The position numbers and the translations under genes are program-made. This document shows, one piece after another, positions 55,508-64,000 of a stretch of DNA of 64,000 nucleotides. This DNA is from Neptunicella marina. Its GTDB lineage: Bacteria; Pseudomonadota; Gammaproteobacteria; Enterobacterales; Alteromonadaceae. The notes under the pieces are model-generated. The model worked only from the letters and a program-made list of their open reading frames with translations, made no database searches and was not told where the DNA came from. Position 1 is the first letter of the stretch, and each line of letters starts with the position of its first letter. The DNA is taken from assembly GCF_014270035.1 (NCBI RefSeq), contig NZ_JACNEP010000001.1, positions 62,001 through 126,000 of the forward strand, written 5' to 3'.

Positions 55508-56575
55508 CTACAGAGCTCGCAAATGAAGAGTAATTTCTTCCCGATCGTGATAAAGGTGTTTTGCTTTTAATCTGTAGCGAACGGGGTCTTTTCCCTGCAA
55601 TTCATCATGAATGATCTTTACTGCTTGCTGATAGCTTTCAAAACGGCGCTTCATTGGTAATTTCAGATTAAAAATTGCTTCTTTACAGTCTCCATCGCGT
55701 AACCAACGCGCCATTAATCGGGCGACTTTATCCGGTTTTTCAATCATATCGCACACTAACCAGTGTACGTTTTTCTTTTTTGGGCGGAATTTAAAGCCAT
55801 CTTCTTCAAAATGTTTTACCTGACCACTCTCCATCAGACTTTCAGCCATCGCACCATTATCGACAGCTTGCACAAACAATCCACGTTTAACCAATTGATA
55901 GGTCCATCCTCCCGGACAAGCCCCTAAGTCCACCGCATTCATGCCCGATTTAAAGCGTAACTCCTGCTCTTCTTTATCAAGAAAAACATGAATGGCTTCT
56001 TCCAGTTTTAACGTTGAACGGCTGGGTGCTTCATTAGGAAATTTCAAACGCATAATGCCTAAAGGCAAGGGTGAATTATTATTACTGAAACTGTATCCAA
56101 CATAGGCATTGCGACCGTCAACAAAAAACACATGCATGACCGGCACATAAACATTAAGTTTGTCACTTAACTGGCTGGTTTTACGCAGCGCCTGACGTAA
56201 AGGCACAGTAAACTTTTTACAAAAACGCGATAGCTCGCGCCCTTCGGTGGTATCAGGGTATTCCACTCTTAATTCACCACAACCAGGAAAGCTCATACTC
56301 GCTTCAATAACGGGTCCAATACGATCAGCAGGATCTAAATCCTGCAAATGTTGACTGTAGGCAAAAAACTGACGCGCAAAAACCAGTTCATCAAGCGGTA
56401 ACTGTTTAATCAGACGAAAGGCATCTTCGGGGTTATAACATTGATACTGCACATAACCACTATTGGCATTTAGTTTTACAAAACCATAAATATCTATCTC
56501 AGCGGCTTTTTGCTGAATTTCATTGGCGGTATCATTTTCGAAACCTGCGCGACAATAAAGGATCACCCCTGCCAT
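55508..56575 (-). CDS. rlmM: 23S rRNA 2'-O-ribose methyltransferase RlmM
   Basis: The 355-residue enzyme has an N-terminal THUMP-like part and a Rossmann methyltransferase core with VDLGACPGGWTYQLVKRG and FNLKLPMKRR, the latter holding the catalytic lysine. RlmM methylates C2498 of 23S rRNA. It starts directly after the ygdD stop and ends the kdsA-gcvA-hydrolase-ygdD-rlmM run; gcvA-ygdD-rlmM is also the E. coli order. Confidence 0.95.
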   Translation of the reverse strand: MAGVILYCRAGFENDTANEIQQKAAEIDIYGFVKLNANSGYVQYQCYNPEDAFRLIKQLPLDELVFARQFFAYSQHLQDLDPADRIGPVIEASMSFPGCGELRVEYPDTTEGRELSRFCKKFTVPLRQALRKTSQLSDKLNVYVPVMHVFFVDGRNAYVGYSFSNNNSPLPLGIMRLKFPNEAPSRSTLKLEEAIHVFLDKEEQELRFKSGMNAVDLGACPGGWTYQLVKRGLFVQAVDNGAMAESLMESGQVKHFEEDGFKFRPKKKNVHWLVCDMIEKPDKVARLMARWLRDGDCKEAIFNLKLPMKRRFESYQQAVKIIHDELQGKDPVRYRLKAKHLYHDREEITLHLRAL

Positions 56576-56953
56576 TTAATTTTCCTGTTTTGCGTTGTAT
56601 GCAAAGATAAGCAGGCTCAACCAACCGGCCATCAATAATAATCCACCTAAAGGTGTGACCGGCCCCAGAAATGACCATCCACAAAGCAACAACAAATAAA
56701 TACTGCCGCTAAATGCAAATGTGCCACTTAAAAATAAAACCGCAGCACGTTTTAACCAAATACTCATTTGATGTCGATGTAACAACACCGTAATAAACAT
56801 GGCGAAGCAATGATAAAACTGAAACCGAACAGCGGTTTGCCAGCTATCCAACTGGCTTGCAGTTAACACACTCTTTAAGGCATGAGCGCCTAATGCGCCG
56901 AAAATCGTGGCAGTTAAACCAAGTATCGCTGCCATAACTAAATAGAATCTCAT
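56576..56953 (-). CDS. ygdD: DUF423 family membrane protein YgdD
   Basis: The 125-residue product has four hydrophobic helices and the DUF423 marks FGALGAHAL near residue 18 and GPVTPLGGLLLMAGW near the C-terminus. Its function is unknown. It overlaps the hydrolase gene upstream by 4 bp and abuts rlmM downstream. Confidence 0.9.
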   Translation of the reverse strand: MRFYLVMAAILGLTATIFGALGAHALKSVLTASQLDSWQTAVRFQFYHCFAMFITVLLHRHQMSIWLKRAAVLFLSGTFAFSGSIYLLLLCGWSFLGPVTPLGGLLLMAGWLSLLIFAYNAKQEN

Positions 56954-57552
56954 ACTAAACCTTGTATAAACTGAGCAATATTATTTGCCGCCTGACGCAT
57001 ATAGTCGTGCTGGGTAAAGCCCGTTCGTTTAGGTGGTTTTAAGCTGTGATCGGCTTCGGCGAAAAATTGTAGTTGGATACTGTTTGACAAAGCATAACGT
57101 TCAACCTCATCACGTTTACCAAAGGTGTCCTTCTCGCCCTGTAAAATCAGGCAAGGTTTTTCAAAAGTCGCCAGATGTTGAGTGCGTAGTTTTTCTGGTT
57201 TGCCCGGTGGATGAAAAGGGTAGCCCAAACAAAAAACACCTTTAACGGCTATATTATCCGCCACATGTGTTGCCACACGACCTCCCATAGACTTACCACC
57301 AATAAACAAGGGTAAGTCACTCGAAAAATGCGCAATTTGTTGATTAAAATACTGTTCGAGTATTGGCATTCTATCTGGTGGACGGCGTTTTCCGGTCTGC
57401 TGCATCTGTTGCATATACGGAAAATCAATCGACTCAACTGCGAGTGAATGTTGACGCAATAACGTTGCAATTTGTTGCATAAAGTCACTGTCACTTCCGG
57501 CGCCTGCGCCATGAGCCAACAACACTCTTGCCACAGGATTATTCAATACCAT
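56950..57552 (-). CDS. Alpha/beta hydrolase, KANL3/Tex30-like
   Basis: The 200-residue protein starts VARVLLAHGAGAGSDSDFM, then shows PYMQQMQQTGKRRPPDR, the nucleophile elbow GGKSMGGR (Ser about 89), the acid in LQGEKDTFG and the histidine in EADHSLKPPK. These are the marks of the small KANL3/Tex30-like alpha/beta family. The substrate is unknown. It overlaps gcvA by 14 bp and ygdD by 4 bp; it is inserted between gcvA and ygdD relative to E. coli. Confidence 0.85.
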   Translation of the reverse strand: MVLNNPVARVLLAHGAGAGSDSDFMQQIATLLRQHSLAVESIDFPYMQQMQQTGKRRPPDRMPILEQYFNQQIAHFSSDLPLFIGGKSMGGRVATHVADNIAVKGVFCLGYPFHPPGKPEKLRTQHLATFEKPCLILQGEKDTFGKRDEVERYALSNSIQLQFFAEADHSLKPPKRTGFTQHDYMRQAANNIAQFIQGLV

Positions 57553-58446
57553 AAATATCCTGTTCTTGTTCTACCTGAGACATTAACCAGTCACGAAAAT
57601 GCACAATTTTTCCCAATTCAGCCTGAGACTGATGACATACAAAATAATAAGCCTGACGACTTTCCATTTTTTCCGCAAAAGGACAAATTAAACGTCCGGA
57701 AGTAATTTCAGGGCGGGCTAAAACACTATGACCTAACGCAACTCCCTGTCCTATCGCTGCTGCCTGCAATACCAACATAGAGTGGCTGAATATTGGGCCA
57801 TGATTTACGTTTACCCCAGACACATCAAAATGTTTAATCCAGTCTTTCCAGCCTTGTCTTGAATGGTCATGCAATAATGTATGATGTTTTAAATCATCCA
57901 GACTGTTTAATGGTTTATCACCCTGAAACAAAATCGGTGAACACATGGGGGTAAGGTATTCGGTCTGTAATTTTTCGCAGTACAAACCCGGCCACTTTCC
58001 GCGTCCGTAATAAATGGCCACATCCACATCGTCGGTCAAAAAACCTTCGTCGAAATCCACCGCTTTAATGCGCACGTCAATATCAGGATGTACTTTGGCA
58101 AAATCATGAATGCGTGGAACCAGCCACTGCGCTGCAAAACTCGGCGGCAAGGATACCGTAATCGTACCTTTAGCACCGCGGGCTAATAAACGCTGGGTTG
58201 CATCATGTAACCCATTAAAAATATCTTTAATATCAAGGTAATATCCCTGCCCCTCTTCGGTTAACAACAAATTACGGTTTTTTCGTAAAAACAGTTTTAT
58301 ACCGAGGTGTTCTTCCAACGCTTTAATTTGATGGCTAACCGCAGCCTGGGTAACAAACAGCTCCTCCGCTGCCCGGGTGAAACTTAGATGACGGGCTGCA
58401 GACTCGAATGCACGAAGCGAATTAAGCGGAGGAAGACGTTGTGCCA

Positions 58447-58447
<1 letters not shown>
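57539..58447 (-). CDS. gcvA: LysR-type transcriptional regulator GcvA
   Basis: The 302-residue regulator has a helix-turn-helix in HLSFTRAAEELFVTQAAVSHQIKALE (about 18-43) and a C-terminal effector domain. The LPPLNSLRAFESAARHLSF start is typical of GcvA, which controls the glycine cleavage operon in E. coli. The gcv genes are not in this window. Its ATG shares a base with the kdsA stop (TAATG). Assignment to gcvA rather than another close LysR group rests on sequence feel plus the ygdD-rlmM neighbours. Confidence 0.83.
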
Positions 58448-59334
<887 letters not shown>

Positions 59335-59429
59335 TTAGATGTGTGGACTTTAACACAAGTTGCAGAAGTGTTGACTGGCCTAACGCAAAAATTGCCGGTA
59401 TTAATACAACAAACCGACAATCTGACGCA

Positions 59430-60236
59430 TTAATGAAACACAACCGGCAATGGTTGCAAATGTTTAAGCTGCAGTTTAAGAATTTGTGCCGCAGGATCGG
59501 TGGGACACTCTTTGATAAAGTGCCGGTAATCAGCCAATGCCACCTGAAAACAATTCAATTGATGCAACAAAAAACCGCGGTCACGACGTTCATAAGGATC
59601 ATCTGGGCATAGCGCAATAAGTAAATCACTACATTGGAGGGCTAATGAAAAATGTTGTTCGTCCATTAGCGCAACTTTTAAATTATTGAGTAGCCGCACA
59701 ATTACCTGCTTTGTGTCGCAAGGTGTGAGCAAATTGTTATCAAATTCGTCTTCATCAACTATGGCAAAATACAGCTTTTCCAAGTCTTCATATGACAACA
59801 AATTGCCATTTAGCGGGTCAAGATAAAACTGACGTGTAGCATTTTGCTGCCAGCATAATAAAAAATGACCGGGAAAATTAATACCATGCACGTCAAAACC
59901 CAGTCTTCGGGCCAGAAAACTAAATACAATGGCAAGAGAAACGGACATGCCCTGACGTAGCTCAAGCACATGGTTCATTAAACACAATTCTGGTGATGTT
60001 TTTGATAACCTTGGCGCGCTAAATAACAACTCTCGGTAAAATAAACTAACAAACGATTTAAACGCGCTTAGATCTGTTTTACCTGATAATTCAATACGGC
60101 ACTGCTCGACCAGAGAATCCAATAACAGATGATAATGATCAATATCGACGTCTTGTTCCAGTTGCTGACATATAACAAGCGCTGCCCAAAAGGGATCCTC
60201 ATGCTCCAGCATGTCTAAAATAGAATCTTGCATCAT
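59430..60236 (-). CDS. SirB1 family transglutaminase-like/TPR protein
   Basis: The 268-residue product has a transglutaminase-like N-terminal domain with FVSLFYRELLFS, LRQGMSVSLAIVFSFLARRLGFDVHGINFPGHFLLCW and FYLDPLNG, then a TPR-like C-terminal part (CSDLLIALCPDDPYERRDRGFLLHQLNC). The usual catalytic Cys position in this family is not obvious, so enzymatic activity is doubtful. It corresponds to E. coli YchA (SirB1) and lies 3 bp after sirB2 and before kdsA. Confidence 0.87.
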   Translation of the reverse strand: MMQDSILDMLEHEDPFWAALVICQQLEQDVDIDHYHLLLDSLVEQCRIELSGKTDLSAFKSFVSLFYRELLFSAPRLSKTSPELCLMNHVLELRQGMSVSLAIVFSFLARRLGFDVHGINFPGHFLLCWQQNATRQFYLDPLNGNLLSYEDLEKLYFAIVDEDEFDNNLLTPCDTKQVIVRLLNNLKVALMDEQHFSLALQCSDLLIALCPDDPYERRDRGFLLHQLNCFQVALADYRHFIKECPTDPAAQILKLQLKHLQPLPVVFH

Positions 60237-60239
60237 GAA

Positions 60240-60617
60240 TTAGGACAATAAAAATGCTTGCTTGCTAATCGCTAAATTAACAATGAAATAAATACAGGCC
60301 ATTGCTAAAGCAAATGCGCCCCATTGCCCGGCTCTGGTTTGTGCTTTTTTAAGCGCAAATACACCAAAAACGATATAGGCAATCAGCAGTAAAAATTTCT
60401 CGGTCAGCCACCCCGTTGCAAAGGGATATTGAGAAATGACAAAACATAACGCAAAAGCACTGACTAACAATAAAGTGTCAACGATATGAGGTAATATTTT
60501 AACGATTTTCTTCTGTAGCAGCGCACTATCCGTAATACGCCAGACAAAACGCACAATAAAAAACACAATGCTGATGACTGCAAAAGTCATATGCAGATGT
60601 TTAAACATTAAATACAT
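60240..60617 (-). CDS. SirB2 family membrane protein
   Basis: About 125 residues with four hydrophobic helices; FKHLHMTFAVISIVFFIVRFVWR and KKIVKILPHIVDTLLLVSAFAL match the SirB2/YchQ family. The function is unknown. I chose the ATG at 60617; an ATG at 60608 or a TTG at 60638 is also possible, and no site has a strong ribosome-binding site. It is adjacent to sirB1, as in enterobacteria. Confidence 0.85.
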   Translation of the reverse strand: MYLMFKHLHMTFAVISIVFFIVRFVWRITDSALLQKKIVKILPHIVDTLLLVSAFALCFVISQYPFATGWLTEKFLLLIAYIVFGVFALKKAQTRAGQWGAFALAMACIYFIVNLAISKQAFLLS

Positions 60618-60739
60618 GAAAATACCCGTGAGTAACAACGACTGTAATTCTTATTATGCGCTCTACTTTAAAGGCATTTAACGTTAAAATCGACAGCTAA
60701 ATGACTTTAGATAGCTAACCCAATGAAACAGCGATGTAT

Positions 60740-62302
60740 TTAACTTTCTGACTTGTCAGCAAGCTCAACCACAATTTGTTCAATATCGTCTATTTTCTGC
60801 ATGAAAATATCGATCAGGAAAGGGTCAAACTGCTTGCCGCGTTGTTGCTGCATATAACGCTGTGCTTCTGCATCGCTCCAGGATTCTTTATATACACGCT
60901 GGCTGCGTAGCGAATCATATACATCAGCAATCGCTGTAATACGACTAAAAACAGAAATCTCTTCTCCTTTTAATCCACGAGGATACCCCTGGCCATCCCA
61001 GTGTTCATGATGGTCCCTCGCTATAAGAGCAGCCGCTTTAATCACCGGACGTTTTGAGTTTTTAAGAATGTTGTAACCTATTTTGGTATGGTTTTTGACC
61101 ATAGCAGCTTCATCATCACTTAATTTACTTGGCTTGTTAATGATGCTTTGTGGAATTGCAATTTTACCAATATCGTGCAAAGGCACGGCAATACGCAGAG
61201 TTTTAACTTCATCTTCACTTAAACCAAAAGATTTACCAAGGATTTCAGAAATCAGGATAACTCTTTTTATATGATTCCCCTGCTGGAAAGTGGCATCATC
61301 AATCGCCTGTCCTAAACGTTCAATCACCTCTTTTTGCGTATCTTCAATATCTTTTGTCAGTAATACATTATCAAAGGCAATTTGCACGTTCTGTGCGAAG
61401 ATATCAATCATGCTGCGATCAAGGTCACTTAAGCGACGAGGCAATCCTGACATATACAGCAATGCGCCGCGCTCAAACTTACTTTTACAGAATGCGACAA
61501 CGTGGTCATCACCATAAACAATATTTTTACTGCTCAGGGCTTTTCGGCAGCTTTCCAGCCTTGGACCAGAGAGCACCTCAGCTAGTTTTTTTCCTTCATA
61601 ACGGCTGTATTCACCGCTGCCGGAAAACACCAGATATTCACCGGATTCAATATTGTCGATCGGACTGGGACCTGCCACTGCAGAGGTCATATATACGGCA
61701 TCTTCTGTACCGCCAAGTAAAGACGATAGCTGCTGCACAATGCCTTCAATAAACTGTTCGAGTGAATGTAAACTAAATAAATTTGCCGAGGATTTAATAA
61801 TTTTTTCCAGCCCCTGACGACTTTCGTCTATCACAACAATGTCACGGTAAGAGCGCAGGGTGGAAATAATGACAGTAAAGAGCTTTTGTGCTGTGAGTTC
61901 TGTTTTAGATTTGTAGTCATTAATATCATAATTGATAATAACATCGCGCTCAGGAGCCTGTCCTGGCTGCCCAGTACGAAGAATGATACGGGTATAGTTA
62001 TTTTTCAGATCTTCCCGGATATATTTAGCCACTTCCAGTCCTGCATGGTCGCTTTCCATCACCACATCAAGCAGTACAATGGCAATATCACTGTGATCAC
62101 GAAATGCCTGTTTAGCTTCTTCGCCGGAATAAGCACTGACAAATTCCAGATGGCGTTCCTGAAAGGTAAAATCACTTAAGGCTAAACGTGTTACCGTGTG
62201 GATTTCAGGCTCATCATCAACAATCAGAATTTTCCATGTATTCCGTCCGTCAAACTCTTCAACATCATTTGTTTCTTCAGCAAATAGGAAGTCGTCAGAC
62301 AC
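60740..62302 (-). CDS. Response regulator with DUF3369 and HD-GYP domains
   Basis: The 520-residue protein has an N-terminal receiver domain (ILIVDDEPE; phospho-acceptor D79 in VLLDVVM; K131 or K133 near YKSKTEL), a GAF-like DUF3369 domain (about 165-315) and an HD-GYP phosphodiesterase domain with GNHIKRV, LHDIGKIAIP (376-382), RDHHEHWDGQGYPRG (GYP at 439-441). Metal ligands are present, so c-di-GMP hydrolysis is expected. It sits between prmC and sirB2, which are adjacent in E. coli, and its cognate kinase is not adjacent. Confidence 0.92.
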   Translation of the reverse strand: MSDDFLFAEETNDVEEFDGRNTWKILIVDDEPEIHTVTRLALSDFTFQERHLEFVSAYSGEEAKQAFRDHSDIAIVLLDVVMESDHAGLEVAKYIREDLKNNYTRIILRTGQPGQAPERDVIINYDINDYKSKTELTAQKLFTVIISTLRSYRDIVVIDESRQGLEKIIKSSANLFSLHSLEQFIEGIVQQLSSLLGGTEDAVYMTSAVAGPSPIDNIESGEYLVFSGSGEYSRYEGKKLAEVLSGPRLESCRKALSSKNIVYGDDHVVAFCKSKFERGALLYMSGLPRRLSDLDRSMIDIFAQNVQIAFDNVLLTKDIEDTQKEVIERLGQAIDDATFQQGNHIKRVILISEILGKSFGLSEDEVKTLRIAVPLHDIGKIAIPQSIINKPSKLSDDEAAMVKNHTKIGYNILKNSKRPVIKAAALIARDHHEHWDGQGYPRGLKGEEISVFSRITAIADVYDSLRSQRVYKESWSDAEAQRYMQQQRGKQFDPFLIDIFMQKIDDIEQIVVELADKSES

Positions 62303-62364
62303 GTATCACTCCTTAATGTAAAAGAACAGTTTCTGCCCCTTTGTAGAGCATAAGCTTTTATAGA

Positions 62365-63219
62365 TTAAAGCTTATCTCCGGCATACTGCGCAACAGTCAC
62401 TCTGTCTAAATCTGCCAGATCTTTAATACAATGTATAGTCGAGAATCCTTTTGTTTCCAGTATGTTATTTATTGCATCCGCCTGCTGAAATCCATGTTCG
62501 AGCAATAAATAACCATTGTTCAGCAGATAGGAGCGACAAACGTCGCTAATATGACGGATATCACTTAACCCATCCATTCCTGAAGTCAGTGCCGATTTAG
62601 GTTCAAATCTTACATCGCCCAGTTCAAGCCAGGGGCTATTTTGTTCAACATAAGGAGGATTGGATACAATTAAGTCAAATTGTTGAATTGGAACCTGACT
62701 AAACCAGTCACTTTGAAAAAAACTCACATTTTTAATGCCAGCACTGGCGGCATTAAACTTCGCTAATTCGACAGCTTCAGGTTTAAAATCCACTGCAGAT
62801 ATCAGCCAGCCAGGCTTTTCACTGGCTAAAGCCAGCGCAATAGCGCCTGTACCGGTCCCTAAATCTAGAACTTTTGCTTTATCAGGCAGATTTAATTGCA
62901 AGGCCTGTTCAACCAATAATTCAGTTTCAGGACGTGGAATTAAGGTATGCTGATTGACCTTGAGCGACAAGGTCCAGAAATCACGGTAGCCGGTAATATA
63001 AGCGACTGGTGTGCCTGTTTTTCGGCTTGCAACAGAAAGCTGGTATTGCTCAATTTGCTCAGGGGCCGGCGTTTTATCCGGCCATGTCATTAAGTAGGTT
63101 TGATTGCATTGCAGAGCATGACAAAGTAAGACTCGGGCATCCGTTGCAGGGCAATCCGGACACTCGCTCTCCCCCAGCTCTTTTTTGCCCCAGTCCAGCA
63201 ATGACTGAATATTATTCAT
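62365..63219 (-). CDS. prmC: Release factor N5-glutamine methyltransferase
   Basis: The 284-residue enzyme has an N-terminal helical domain ([16 protein letters not shown] and YITGYRDFW) and a SAM-binding core with [16 protein letters not shown] and the catalytic NPPY motif ([12 protein letters not shown]). It methylates the GGQ glutamine of release factors 1 and 2. It overlaps prfA by 8 bp, so the enzyme and substrate are coupled. A weak hairpin (ATAAGCTTT / AAAGCTTAT, 62350-62375) overlaps its 3' end. Confidence 0.96.
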   Translation of the reverse strand: MNNIQSLLDWGKKELGESECPDCPATDARVLLCHALQCNQTYLMTWPDKTPAPEQIEQYQLSVASRKTGTPVAYITGYRDFWTLSLKVNQHTLIPRPETELLVEQALQLNLPDKAKVLDLGTGTGAIALALASEKPGWLISAVDFKPEAVELAKFNAASAGIKNVSFFQSDWFSQVPIQQFDLIVSNPPYVEQNSPWLELGDVRFEPKSALTSGMDGLSDIRHISDVCRSYLLNNGYLLLEHGFQQADAINNILETKGFSTIHCIKDLADLDRVTVAQYAGDKL

Positions 63220-64000
63220 CCGATAATGACGCTAATAGATCAGCCTGATATTCCTGACGAATAGGTTCAAATATCAGATCCAGATCACCTTCAATGACTT
63301 CATCTAACTTATACAATGTCAGGTTAATTCTATGATCACTTACGCGACCTTGTGGAAAGTTATAGGTGCGAATGCGCTCTGAACGATCACCACTTCCCAC
63401 CAGACTTTTACGTGTTGATGCTTCTTCTGCATCGCGCTTATCCTGCTCCATGCGATTTAAACGCGCCTGTAGTACCGACATCGCTTTAGCACGATTTTTG
63501 TGCTGTGACCGTTCATCCTGACATTCAACCACTAATCCTGTCGGTAAGTGAGTGATACGAATCGCAGAATCAGTTTTATTTACATGCTGACCACCAGCGC
63601 CACTGGCACGGAAGGTATCAATACGTAAGTCCCCGGTATTAATTTCAATGGCTTCCGATTCAGGAATCTCCGGCAACACGGCAACAGTACAGGCCGAGGT
63701 ATGAATACGCCCCTGAGATTCGGTTTCTGGTACACGCTGCACCCGGTGACCACCGGACTCAAATTTGAGAACACCGTAAGCACCATCCCCTACCACATTC
63801 ACGATAATTTCTTTGTAACCACCATGTTCACCCAGGTTTGAGCTAACAACTTCCAGTTTCCAGCGTTGGGTTTCAGCATAACGGCTGTACATACGGAATA
63901 AATCACCAGCAAAAATCGCGGCTTCATCACCACCTGCCCCTGCACGAATTTCCAGAAAACAGCTGTGATCATCATTAGGATCTTTAGGTAACAATAAAAT
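63212..64000 (-). CDS. prfA: Peptide chain release factor 1, C-terminal part (cut by window edge)
   Basis: About 262 residues are visible, running to the window edge. They include [27 protein letters not shown], the GGQ loop in [22 protein letters not shown] and the C-terminal [16 protein letters not shown]1 reads UAA and UAG codons and releases the chain through the GGQ glutamine. The N-terminal domain and start lie outside the window. It overlaps prmC, as in E. coli. Confidence 0.95.
   Translation of the reverse strand: MLLLPKDPNDDHSCFLEIRAGAGGDEAAIFAGDLFRMYSRYAETQRWKLEVVSSNLGEHGGYKEIIVNVVGDGAYGVLKFESGGHRVQRVPETESQGRIHTSACTVAVLPEIPESEAIEINTGDLRIDTFRASGAGGQHVNKTDSAIRITHLPTGLVVECQDERSQHKNRAKAMSVLQARLNRMEQDKRDAEEASTRKSLVGSGDRSERIRTYNFPQGRVSDHRINLTLYKLDEVIEGDLDLIFEPIRQEYQADLLASLSDE

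Noticed and set aside
62350-62375. Hairpin at the prmC 3' end as an intrinsic terminator of the HD-GYP gene or prmC
   Set aside because: The 9 bp stem is AT-rich, overlaps the coding end of prmC and has no T tract in the direction of transcription.

Overview
The window is chromosomal DNA from a Gram-negative gammaproteobacterium, most probably a marine member of the Alteromonadales. The basis is protein resemblance and gene order: sppA-ansA, yffB-dapE-DUF2897, divergent etfBA / ETF-QO, kdsA-gcvA-ygdD-rlmM, prfA-prmC-sirB2-sirB1, and moxR-DUF58-transglutaminase. I could not run a database search, so genus is not assigned. I see no rRNA, tRNA, CRISPR array, prophage or transposase gene. Two genes are cut by the window edges: bioD at the left and prfA at the right.

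Layout. 1-4543: biotin synthesis, with bioB-F-C-D leftward and bioA rightward from a shared BirA-type operator. 4540-8473: a small membrane protein, asnS, the nitroreductase ydjA, a structured MITE-like element (7196-7534), a DoxX protein and a small basic protein. 8460-13160: a heavy-metal RND pump, its adaptor and a Cys/His-rich secreted protein. 13182-14402: a membrane diguanylate cyclase. 14610-22413: fadH, sppA, ansA, a Bcr/CflA exporter and an M14 carboxypeptidase. 22475-27144: a tightly overlapping leftward operon of cupredoxin, GGDEF-EAL receptor, DUF3034 protein, truncated-haemoglobin lipoprotein and DUF192 protein. 27331-34199: a patatin, a EIIA-like protein without catalytic histidines, yffB-dapE-DUF2897, astE-HIT-ybjQ and an EAL protein.

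34314-41976: pgm, ybfF, DUF2788, fldA, a DEAD-box helicase and a large periplasmic tandem-protease/PDZ protein that resembles eukaryotic Nma111/Deg7 rather than ordinary DegP. 42066-46104: ETF genes around a shared palindrome, then hns. 46225-55442: a sensor kinase, a REC-PAS-GGDEF-EAL regulator, a relic of a kinase ATPase domain, and the MoxR/DUF58/transglutaminase operon. 55508-59301: rlmM, ygdD, a hydrolase, gcvA and kdsA. 59430-64000: sirB1, sirB2, a REC/HD-GYP protein, prmC and prfA.

Themes. Cyclic-di-GMP signalling is dense: five GGDEF, EAL or HD-GYP proteins lie in 64 kb, three of them inside or beside operons with other functions. Electron transfer and beta-oxidation genes (etfAB, ETF-QO, fadH) are present. 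The observations I rank highest are the bacterial Nma111/Deg7-like protease, the cupredoxin/c-di-GMP/haemoglobin operon, the MITE that supplies the doxX stop codon, the histidine-less EIIA-like protein, and several candidate cis-regulatory palindromes.
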